Below, one piece after another: positions 32,501-44,500 of a stretch of DNA of 64,000 nt (its first letter is position 1; each line of letters begins with the position of its first letter). The notes under the pieces are model-generated. The model did no database searches. It was not told the origin of the DNA and worked only from the letters and a program-made list of their open reading frames with translations. The stretch is from Nematopogon swammerdamellus (Eukaryota > Arthropoda > Insecta > Lepidoptera > Adelidae). The stretch spans positions 7,399,739 through 7,463,738 of the forward strand of contig OX336340.1 in NCBI GenBank assembly GCA_946902875.1, in the 5' to 3' direction. Both the position numbers and the translations under genes were made by a program.

Positions 32501-35500
32501 TACGGTTCTGGGCCTTCTGCACTCCAGCTGGAGCCCCGTTTAGCCAGCTCATCCGCCGCATCGTTCCCGTAGGAGCCGCTGTGCCCCCTGATCCACTGTA
32601 GGGTTACCTTGTTGTTTACCGCTATACCCTCTAGTGCCTGGTGGCACTGGAGTATCAGTCCGGAGTTGATTGTCACGGTGTTTAGGGCTTGTAGCACCGA
32701 TGCGCTGTCTGACAGTACTCTGATCTGGTAACCAGTGATTTCTCTGTTGCGTACTGCCGCTGCTGCCTCTATTATTCCGATGCACTCAGCCTGGAAGATT
32801 GAGTTGTGAATACCTAGAGTGATTGTCTTATGTATGTTTAGGTCAAGTGAGAAAGCTGCTGCCCCTGTTCCCGACCCTGTTTTTGACCCATCGGTGTATA
32901 TTCTTACCTCGGACCCCGAATAGTCCTTAGGTTCCTCAGCTAGTTCTACATAGTAGTGTTTGTCAAACACGTGTGTTTTCCTGATTCTATCACACGGTGC
33001 CTCTATCAGGGGATGTTTTTTTATGATTTCCTGAAGTATGGTCGTGTGTGGTGTTTGTGTACTAGCCCTCCACAGTCCTAGGACGTTCAGCCTAATTGCT
33101 GCGGCTGCCGCCTCTTGTTGTATGAAAAGTTCAAGAGGCGGAAGGCACAGCATGGCTTCCATCGCTGCCGTGGGTGTTGTGCGCATGCACCCTGTGGTCG
33201 CAACGCACGCTAGACGCTGGAAACTTTGAAGTTTGTTAATAACTGTGCTGAGTTTGGTCCTGGGCCACCATACTACTGCACCATAAGTTACCATAGGTCT
33301 TATTATAGCTGAGTATAGCCACAGCGTAATGTTAGGGTTGAGTCCCCATGTCTTACCTATGAGTCTGCGACATTGCCAAAAGGCTATACGAGCTTTATTT
33401 ATTTTAAGATTAAGATGTTTGGCCCAGTTTAGCTTACTGTCAAGTGTGATGCCCAGGTATTTGACTTCTGTTGCCAGGGGTATTGGGGTGCTGAAGAGTT
33501 TTGGCAGTGTTAAGTCGCCTAACTTCCGTTTGTGTGTAAAGAGAACTAGCTCAGTCTTATTGGGATTGACGTTAAGCGAGAACTCTTTGCACCATCGTTC
33601 TATGATTTTGAAGGCATCTTGCATCAAACTGCATTGGGTGCTTTCGAATTTGCCGTCAATCAGCACAGTCAGGTCGTCTGCATATCCTACCGTGTAGTGA
33701 CCTGCTGTGTTTAGACGTCTGATGAGGTCATCCACCACAAGATTCCACAGGAGTGGTGACAGGACTCCTCCTTGAGGGCATCCTTTGGCTACGATGCCTC
33801 TAGTTGTGCTGTTTATAGTGAACTGGATGGCTCTATATTCTAGCATGTTGCCTATCCAGCTGCATAGGGTGGAGTCTACTCCCTGCCTGGTCAATGCTCT
33901 ATTAATGCTCTCAAAGGTGGTCTTGTCAAAGGCCCCTTCTATGTCTATGAAGGCACCTAGGGTTGATGCCTTTGAGCTCATGGCGTACTCAATTTTGGAG
34001 ACTACACTGTGTAATGCGGTCTCTGTGGATTTACCTGTCGTGTATGCATGTTGATGTGGGTGAATTGGGTGTTCGACTATAGTTGTACCCCTAATCTCCC
34101 TATCCACGAGTCTTTCCAGGGTTTTTAAAAGAAAGGATGTCAGACTAATTGGTCTAAATGATTTTGCGCTAGTGTAGTCCTCTCTTCCGGGCTTGGGAAT
34201 GAAGACTACTTTAACCTCCCTCCAAATCATTGGGACATATTTGTGAGCAAGACTGGCTCTGAATATGTCTATGAGGAAGGGTGTTAGGGTTTCACCCGAC
34301 CATTGCAGGAGTCCCGGGAAGATGTTGTCTATTCCTGCGGATTAGAATGGGGAGAAGCTGTTTATGGCCCATGTTAGTTTGTTTTTTGTCACTACTTTGT
34401 CAGCTGTAGTCCAGTCCGAATCTGTAGGATCAGTGTGTTGTTGTGTATCCCAGTTGACGTGGTTCATAATTTGTGAACCTGGAAAGTGAGTATTGAGCAA
34501 AAGTTCACTAGTCTCTGCGTCATTCTGGGTGAAGGTGTTGTCAGGTTTCTTTAGGTGTCCCAAGTCCCTGTCCGGTTCTCTGGAGAGGACCTTCTTGAGC
34601 CTGGCTGCTTCTGTTGTGGATTCGATACCACTGCAGAAGTTCCTCCATGATTTTCTTTTTTCCTCCCGAATGCTATGCTTATATAGGGCTAGAGTCTCTT
34701 TATAAGAGTCCCAGTCACTCTCTACTCGAGTGTTTTTTGCCCTGTTAAAAAGTTTCCTTACCCTTTTTCGAAAACTTTCGAGTTTAGGGCACCACCAGCT
34801 GCTTTTGTTTTGTTTGTACTTTGAGGGATCGCTGAGTGGACAGGAATCATGATAGTTGTTTGTTAGACACGAGTTGATGGTGTTTACCCAGGACTCGATT
34901 TCCCCTGTTGTGTTTATGTTACCAGGCGTATGCATAGTACTTAGACAGTTACGTACCTTTTCCTGGAAAAGCGACTTGTCGGTTTTCCTGGGGTTCCGTT
35001 TGGGCTCCGGTCGCCGGAGATTTCCCTGCAGCTTGGCTTGTATCCATCTGTGGTCTGAACACGAGGCTTCCTTGGAGACGTGCCAGTCAGATAGGGAGCT
35101 GGCTATCGTGCTGGATGCTAGTGTCAAATCTATGATGGTTTGGTAGCGCGAGGAGACAAACGTGGGTTCGTTACCTCTGTTAATGATTACAAGGTTAGTA
35201 CTGAGGAGAAAGTCTACAAAGTCCTCACCCCTCTTGTTGTTTGTCTTGCTGCCCCAGAGCAGATGATGGGCGTTGGAGTCCACCATGATAATTACCGGTT
35301 GGTTGTTGTCTTCGCTGGAGCGGACGAGGTCCTCCAGTGGTCTAGTTGGAGCCTCCTCCTCTCCAGGCAGGTAGGACGACGCCATCAGGATGTGTTGGGT
35401 CCCCAGTTCCGTATCCCTAGATACCCTGATGGTCGTCAGGTCCCTAGAACAGTGCTGTGTTACAATACTTGTACTTAAATGTCTGGGTACATATATGCAC

Positions 35501-38500
35501 GTTCGGGGACTGTTGATCGCGGTGTTAAGAATGATTTTACCACCTAGGTTACTCAGACCACAAATTCTATCTTTCCTGATCCACGGCTCTTGGATCAGTG
35601 CTATGGTGTCCGGGTTTTTCTCCAGCTGTCTGCGCAAAGAAGCCGTTGCAGTTTGACTGTGCTGGAGGTTGATTTGGATAAGGTTGATTGGTTTGTTACC
35701 TGCCATTAGTCCTCCTCGGAGTCCAGGAGAGAATCCTCATCCTGGAGGGTGGTGGGCCTCGCCCTCCACTGGAGGTTGGGTTGGTTGTCGGGCGCCCCGG
35801 GTTCCGGAGTGGCCATGATGGGCCCGTCGTTTGACGGACGAACAACCGTCCGGTCATCCACTGATTTCTCAGCTTCCTTGCCAGGCGGTTGCTCGCCCGT
35901 CAACAAGACCCACTGTACAAGACCCACTCCGGGACCTTGTACTGAGGGTTGAATCCTCTCAGGACCCGACTCAGGTCCAACAGGCTGCTGGAGCATTCGG
36001 GGACCAGCAGGGCACACTTGATCAGGCGGGTCACCTCGTCCTGCCTTTTGACCAGAAGTCTGCATCCCTCCCACATGGGTGGTAGGTATGCGACCGTTCT
36101 TCGCAGCCAATCGACGGTCTTTGCGTTTTCGCACCATACTTTGAGCATGCCGTCTGCTAGGAACGGATAGCCGCGGAACGCAACCGGAACCTCGTCAGTA
36201 GAGTTCAAGGCGTGCTCCCACGCCAAGTCTCCGAGCTTCCGCTTGATTTGTTCCGCTTTATCCGGCGTTAATTCGCTGAGCGGTTCCGCGACGATGGCCA
36301 TGCACAGATTGCGCATGCACGCGTCCGCGTAGCTCGGGGCAGTTAGCCTCACCGACTCGTCCCGGACGCGTTTGGAGTCGCCTCTGGGCGACTTGGCCTC
36401 GTCTGATCTTCCTCGTTTAATGCGGGGCACTGTGGTGGGTTTCATCGGCGCCGGTGCGCCTGCGACTCCCCAACTGCCCTTGTTGCTGGCAGGCGGATTT
36501 TGAGGGCCGAACTGTCCCCGTTTTTTCCCTCTGGGGTTCCCCCCACCTCTGCCAGTGGAGTGAGGTTTTCCTCTAGCTACTGGTGGTGTTCCAACCTGTA
36601 GCTTCCCACCAGGCAGGGTGGTTTGAGCTGCGGCTCTGGGGTTCCCGGCGGTCCCGACTGAAGAGCTTGCGCCCTCCCCAGTGGTTGTCTGGGGTAAGTC
36701 AGGAGTCACCTGAGGTCTGTCCACAGGGGCAGGTTCGCCTTCCTCCCTACCCGCCTCACCGCTTTTTCCCTTGTTGAATTTGGTCATCCGCGCGGTATTC
36801 CTGCGCTGCTGCCTATTTTGTTGCTGTGCGTTTCTCTTCCTGTTCTGGGAGTTCTTCTTCCTTGAGGGAACGAGCTCCCAGGAGGAGTGGTGGGCTGGGA
36901 CACTGTTGTCCATTGCCTCACCGAAACTACTGAAGTTGTAGGCTGGGAATTCCACTGCCTTTGATGTGGAGGCCGAAGCCTGTTGGTCGAGGGTGACTGC
37001 GGTCGAGACCGCAGAGCCCGAGGGGAGTTCCCCATCCCTCCCTACCAATTTGTTCGCGGGTGACTGTTTTCCGGTTTTGCCAAAAAGATCCATACCAGAG
37101 TTGTTTGTTTTTCTTCACCCTCCGACGTCCCACCCGCCACGGAGTCCTCAAAAAAGGGGGATGCCCATAGATGGACACCAGGTTAATCGGAGGGTATAGC
37201 GCCCGGAACGAGCTGGTTCACTCTTGGGGCGCCGCACCCGCGAGCAGGTAACGGTCACGCTTGGACCAACCCAGTCACGTAGAAGGTCCAAGACGCTCCG
37301 GCCCGCTGCGGGCACAACGCCCTAGGGGCACTAGCCTGCATCCATCAGACTGAACGCAACAGCCGCTTGATCGCAGCGCGGCTACGCTGCGACCGCCCGT
37401 TTTGGGATGAATCTGAGGCCAAAGCAGCGTGTTGCACCTCGCGGAGATACTCAGCTACCAGGATCCCCATCTCCCCCCTCACGGGTTTCCACGCACGGCA
37501 CAAACACGTGGGTGGTCAATAGCCCTGCCATCCAACATATCTTAGCGATGGCGGGGGCGCAGCGACTTGACCACAGCATCGCATGCGTCTTATAGGATGA
37601 GGGGCAGCCGAGGCAGTATGTTGCACTCCCGCGAGGTCGGCCATGTGTGTACCCCGGGATCGGAGGTGCTCAACTGCCAGACTCCCCCCCACCCAGGAGA
37701 GGGCAGGGTGGAATTGGGTAAGATAGGTAGCCGGTGGGGGTTGGGTTCTGGGGTGTGAGGATGGGCTGGATTGAGACCGCGGCTTTGTTGCCCGTTACAA
37801 TGCTCGCAGGAGAAGCTCTTGGTAAAGTGTCCGGCTACGTCAACCGCTCACGAACCAGTCACCGGACCTGGTCGAGATCGGTTGATAAACTCGACACTCG
37901 CAAGCCACCACGCCCCGGCAAGGCGCCTTCTCTGCGTGATGGGATGCAAAACATGCGTTTGTGAGTTGGATTATGGATGCTGTATTGATGAGTGGACATG
38001 ATGCAAAACATGTCCACTCATCAATACAGCATCCATAATCCAACTCACAAACGCACATCATCGACTGTACGCCCAACCATACTCCACTTGCAAAACATCA
38101 AACTGCGTCTACCTGTTAGAATGCAAACATTGCCCATCATACTACATCGGTGAAACAATCAACCCCCTTCATATCAGGCTTAATCATCACCGCTTTACAG
38201 TCAACTCGCTCGCTTATTCCTCATTACCTGTACCAGCACACGCCAGATCACACCAACTGACATTTAACAACTGCTTCCACGTCCGTATCATAAAATCATT
38301 CTCACCTCCCCTCCCTGAAATAGAGTTGCGTACCCATGAAACTTCATACATATGGATCCTTGGCTCATACCATTCACCAGGCCTCAACGTCATTCACTAA
38401 ATTAAACATACATCACCAGTGTGCGAAAATGAGAAAGTGGACTGTATTGAAAAAATGTGAATTTGGTAGAAATAATCAAACAAAAAAAAAGGGCTACCTT

Positions 38501-41500
38501 GCTGTGGAGTTGGAGGTGCTTACTGGCGCCCTAGGACGCCGTTACCTGTATCCTTCCGCCGGTTGGGGGCCCCGCCGTGGAGATCGCCAGGCTAGACACT
38601 TATAGGGCACCAGTGAAGAAAACTTTGCGTAGGACAAATTTTATCTTTTAGAAAAATCGAGAAGCTTGTGCACTCATGGTGTTGTAACGAGAGAAGCGAG
38701 AATGAAGGTAGCTCACAATGATTGTGCGAAAAAGTGAAAATTACAAATATTTTAAATTAACCTGTGGAGATTATTTTCATTCTACCCACAGGGTACACTG
38801 GATAAGTTTAAGGCTACACATACGAAAACTGAACATTCCGCCCACCAAAATACATGGTATTTTACTAGGGTTCAGTACAAACGAAACACAAAAATTAATG
38901 TAAATGAAATAATAAATAAAACAAGTGAAACTCTACATGTAGAGTTTGATGATAATAAGAATAACGAGAAAATGATTGATGAATGAAGTTAATCTTGTAA
39001 CGGAAGTGGGCACAGCTTCACGACAGGTCGTTGCATCTGGCCTGAAGCTGTGCGAACAGTTACGACACGAGAAATCCCGTCAGAACCGGGATGTAATTGT
39101 TGAATGCGACCAACTCTCCACCGTAGCGGTGGACTAAGCTCGTCGGCGATGAGCACCATTGTTCCCACTTGCAAGTTGGGATGGTGTTTGCCCCATTTCA
39201 TTCTCTGTTGCAATGAGTGTAAATACTCAACATGAAACCTTTTCCATAAATCCTGGTGCATCCGTTGGAGCAATGACCAACGGTCCAATCGATTAATGTT
39301 ACATGTACTAACATCGGGTGCGGGTACAGACGACAGAGGCTCTAAAGTCAAAAAGTGACCCGGGGTCAGTGCAGATAAGTCTGTGGGGCCCGAGCTTACC
39401 GGAGTTAGAGGACGTGAGTTTAATACTGATTCAATTTGAGTTAAAACCGTATACATTTCCTCAAAAGTTAGACGTTGTGTGCCTATGACTCTAGCTAAGT
39501 GCGTTTTGACGGATTTAATTCCAGCTTCGGCAAGTCCGGAAAAATGAGGGCTTCCAGGAGGGTTGAATTTGAATTTGATATCTTGCTGCTCAGCTGCTTG
39601 AGCCATTATCGTTTTCAAGGTATTGCTAGCACCCACGAAGTTAGTGCCACGATCTGAAATGAGAAGACTGACTCTACCACGACGAGCGACCAGTCGTCGT
39701 AGAGCGGCGAGAAAGGCATCGGTAGTCAGTTCAGAAGCCAATTCAATGTGAACGGCTTTCGTGGCTGTGCACACGAACAGACAAACGTATGCTTTGTAGG
39801 ATTTGGCTCCTCTGTATCGACCAAGTGAGATTGTGAACGGACCTGCGTAATCGACCGACGAAGACGAGAAAGATTTGAGCTGGTTTATACGATAAGCAGG
39901 CAGATCTCCCATGAGTGGAGGCGGTGCAAGTTTTGGATTAGCACGAAAACACTTATGAAACAGTGAGATGACTGAGCGTATGGCGCGCTTGGGCGATAAA
40001 ATCCAATAGTTTTGGCACAACAAATGGTGCAGCGTCTGTAATCCTGGATGACAGTGCCTTTCATGATATTCCTGAATGATCAGAAATGTCAATCGATGCT
40101 GTCGAGGTAATAGTACAGGATGCTTACTATCATAGTGTATATTCGCTCTAGTTAGGCGACCGCCCACCCTGAGGAGACCAGCTTCATCGAGAAACAACGA
40201 GAGTTTACGAAACATTTTTGGAAGTGAATTCAACTGCGATTTTGAGATTGCGATGATCTCCGTTGCGAAAGATAGTTCTTGAGTGTGTTTGAGTAGGAAT
40301 GTCAAAGCATTGTCTCTCTCATGAAGAGAGAGAGGTCCAATGAGTTTGCTGTCAGCATGTGATGCATTGTGAACAAAACGAAAACAATAAGCGAGAACAT
40401 TAACGAGAGTGCGGAGCGACGAGAATTTATTGAGTAAATGTTGAATAAAATCAACATTCATTGACGACAAGAGGGTGCAAATTTTTTGTTCACATTCGAC
40501 AGCATCTACGAAATCAGATGCGAGATCAGAATTAGATGTAGGCCAGGTTTCTTCGGATTGTTGCAACCAACTGGGACCCGACCACCACAAGTGATGGTGT
40601 AGTAGAGCTTCGGGCAGCAGACCACGGGAACCGCAGTCCGCTGGGTTGTCACAAGACCTGACGTGTCTCCAACATTGAGGAGGAACCTGGTCCTGAATAT
40701 GGCTGACTCGATTGCTGATGAAAGTTTTCCATTTTGATGGATATGATTTGATCCAGGTCAAAGCGACGCTGGAATCTGACCACGCATTAATATTTTCAAT
40801 GCGACAGAGAGGTTCTAAAGCGGTGACTACAGCTTGTATGAGATCCGACAGGAGCAAAGCTGCACATAATTCCAGACGAGGAATTGTGATGCTTTTGAGC
40901 GGCGAAACCTTGGATTTGGCACAGACAAGGCGCACCGCGTATTCACCTTGGTCATTTTTTACTCGAAAGTAGACAACGGCACAATAGCCTCGTTCTGAGG
41001 CATCACAGAAGCCGTGAAGTTGAAAACCTTCAATGTCAGAAACTATTCTACGAGGAAGCGAGAGCGACGATAAAGATGGCAGTTCTGACAAGTATCTCTC
41101 CCACTGATGAACGATAGAAGACGGAGGAGCATCATCCCATGAGACACCCGCAGTCCAGAGCAGTTGGAGTAGGTACTTGGCGAGGAAAGTAGTAGGAGCG
41201 AGGATCCCGAGTGGATCAAACACTTTTGCAACTTCAGAGAGAATAGTGCGCTTGGTGCATGGTCTCTCTTGGATGGATACTTTGAAGGTGAAATAGTCCA
41301 TATTGGGTTGCCACTGTAGCCCCAATATTTTTAACGAGAAGTCAACATCATCGAAACTATGAAAGTCTTTGCTGTAGAGATCTGAAGTTTCCACATCAGT
41401 GAAAAAATCTTTTACATTGGACGACCACTTACGGAGATGAAATCCTGCAGATGCAAACAAACCATTGAGTTCAGACTTTAACTTGAGGGCTTCATCCAGA

Positions 41501-44500
41501 TTTCTAGATCCGGAGACCACGTCGTCTATGTACAAGTCGCGTTCCAGTATGGAAGCTGCGGCGGGATATTGAGCTCTACCATCCCTAGCGAGCTGAGCGA
41601 CTGCACGTAGAGCTTGAAATGGAGCTGACGTCACCCCATAAGTCACGGTCAACAAACGATAATCCTTGACTGGTTCGCTTGGTGTTGTCCTCCACAGGAT
41701 ACGCTGATAGTCTGTATGCTCTGGTGCCACTAGAATTTGACGATACATTTGCTTGATGTCAGCAGTGAATACTACTGAATGCCAACGAAAGCGCAACAGT
41801 AGATTGAATATGTTCGTCTGAAGTTTTTGACCAACGAGAAGGGAACTGTTGAGTGACACACCGAGAATATCTTTTGCACTTCCATCGAAAACGACACGAA
41901 GAGGAGTGCTTGTAGACTCTGGCTTCAGAATACCATGATGCGGGATGTAGAAAAAATTACCGGCATCTATCTGAGAAGGTGAAACTTCTTCTAAGTGATG
42001 ACTAGCTGCATAATCGTCGATGAAATCTACATAATTTTTGCGAAGCGCTGGATCTTTATCCAGACGTTTTTCTAATGAGAATAACCGCTTTAGAGCTAAA
42101 ACCCTGGAACCCGAAAAAGTGGGCTTTAGATCTGGGTTACGAAAAGGCAAGGGAACGATGTACCTGCCCTCCTCATTGCAAGAATAATTTTCAATGAAGG
42201 ATTTTTCACACATTGCGTCCTCAGGCGCCAAGGATTCTGACTTTGGGAATGGAATATTTTCTATTTCCCAAAAACGTTTGAGCGATTGGTCGAGTGACGC
42301 ATGTAGAGTGACAGGATGTGCGCTCAACGATGATGACGGAGTGTCCGAGCGTACGCCTCCCAACAGTACCCAACCAAAAATTGTATTCATAGCGTTAGGT
42401 TGAGAGGCGTCACCTCGAATTATTCCAGGACGCAATGAAGACGAGAATATGTCAGCTCCGAGGAGTCCATCAATGGGACCGGGTGTAGCAAAATCAGGAT
42501 CAGCTAGTTTGATGCTTTGTATATGCTCCCATTTCGACGCTTCGATTTGAGTGGTCGGCATGTCATGACAAATGACAGGAAGAACATGTGCATCGAAAAT
42601 TATTTGGTCACTATGTGCAGATGCAACAGGTCTAATTGTACATGAAAGATGACCGAGCACCGCTGCTGTCGACCGACCTATACCGTCGACTGACCTACGA
42701 TTTTTGACGATGTCAAGACCGAGTCGAACACGACAGGATTCTGACAGAAAGTTGGTCTCAGACGCGCTATCAACCAAAACCCTAATTTTGACAAAGTTAC
42801 CGATCCTGTCCTTCACTTCGACCTGTGCTGTCGAGAGCAGGACGTGTGAAGGAGACTGCAAGTTGTGGCAAGCGAGCGTGACAGGTGGATGTGACGAGGT
42901 TTCTGAACTGCTCGTCTGCGACTCAGATGTTGTGCGAGGGAAGTGTAATGTAGTGTTGTGCGAGAAATTACACTTAGAACATCGAGATTTAGAACGACAA
43001 TTTTTTACTGTATGCGTTGACGATAAGCAATTAATGCAAAGATTTTTCTCTTTGACGAGATTATACCGAGACTTGGGATCCCTTTCTAGGAACTTGGGAC
43101 AAGTCCAAATGTTGTGTGATTCCGAACAAATAACACACGTTGGACCAGTACTGACGAAGCACGATTTTTTGTGTGTGTTTGAAGGCGTAGCGCTGGCAGT
43201 CTTTTCTACAACCTTTTTGGTTGTGTTTGTAGGTGTAGAACTAGATGGATTGGCAAAACTGAGGGCTTGAAAGCGCTTTCGAACGAATGCTTGCAGATTT
43301 TCAAATTTTGGAGTTTCGTCAGACTGATGTTCCAATTCGAAAAGTTCTCGAGTCATACGATCTAGTTTTGACCAGAAGAGATGAACCAACATGAAGTTTT
43401 TGTCAGGCAATTGGAATTTATCAAGAATGGCTAAATTTTCTACGAATGTATTGTCCAAGCGTTGCAGCTCGGACGCGTTCGACAGTTTGGCTGAATCACA
43501 CGATAGTAGTTTCTCATACACTGTAGCAGCGAGATGACGAGTACGATTGTAATGTCGATAAAGTGTGTCGTAGGCATCTTTATAGCTAGCACTGGTGATG
43601 GGAAATCCTTTTATTAAATCGAGAGGTTTACCTTCTAATGATGAAATAAGGTAATGTAACTTTTCCACATCACACAGTTCCTGCTTGCAGTGAATAAGTG
43701 AGTTAAATAATTCAATGAACGGCAGCCAATTCTCCAATTGTCCATTGAATGGTTTCAGAGTTATTCGCGGCAGTTTTATTATACTCGTGGGGGCAGGAGC
43801 AGCGGTGAGAGTTGTTTTTGTAACAGATTTTGCAGTTGTTATGGAATTGAGGTGTCTTTTTACCTGTATAAGGAACTGCTCAAATTTGATAGTAACTTGC
43901 AGCTCATGCTTCCTGTTTATATCTTCCGTGCTCGATAGAACCTGTATTTGTGCCGCATGAAACGAGGATTCTATGTCAGGGAGGCTATTAGTTGCAATTT
44001 CGAAAGATAAAGAATCACCACTTGATAGGCTTAGCAAATGCTCCAGCCTCAACAACGCATAATCCCGCGCCACACGAAACATATTCGCACTGTCGCCACT
44101 CTGCGGTTGAGCTTTACCTTGCTCGGGATTGCCCATTTTTTTTTTCACTTATCTTATCAATAATGCGAGAAACTGCACTGAATTTATTCAGCTGTTGCAA
44201 ACTGTCAAACATGCAAAAGTAACTTTTTTTTTTTTTTTTATTTATGGCTTGGATGCCAGGTCCAGCCTCAATGCAAGAGAAAAAGGCTATTTTGTTTACA
44301 CCCGCACCCAATCAGCACACAAAATTAGTGCAAATGAAAAGAAAATTAACCTTTTGCCAATGGAGCGGCCGATATCGGCCGCTTTATAGATTATACCTTT
44401 ACGAATGGAGCGGCCGATATCGGCCGCTTTCTTTTTTTTTGGGAGGCCCCAACAAAATTATTTTATTCTTGTATCTCATTTAGCCGTGAGGTGGCTGGCA

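Larger units (their letters stand above)
31972..37942 (-). mobile_element. ~6 kb LOA/Jockey-group non-LTR retrotransposon, full-length
   Basis: Minus-strand element with a (CAA)n 3' tail at 31972-31990, ORF2 with endonuclease, RT and RNase H (35706-32080), ORF1 (37093-35706) and a 5' leader to 37942. The 13-bp target duplication GATGCAAAACATG is at 31959-31971 and 37943-37955. The target is the PLE right arm. RNase H-bearing layout, TAATG ORF overlap and the short-repeat tail fit the LOA/I side of the Jockey group. The exact clade is my inference. Confidence 0.86.

Noticed and set aside
38989..44148. Envelope-bearing endogenous retrovirus
   Set aside because: The polyprotein ends with integrase and DUF5641, and no membrane-spanning envelope frame is found between it and either LTR.
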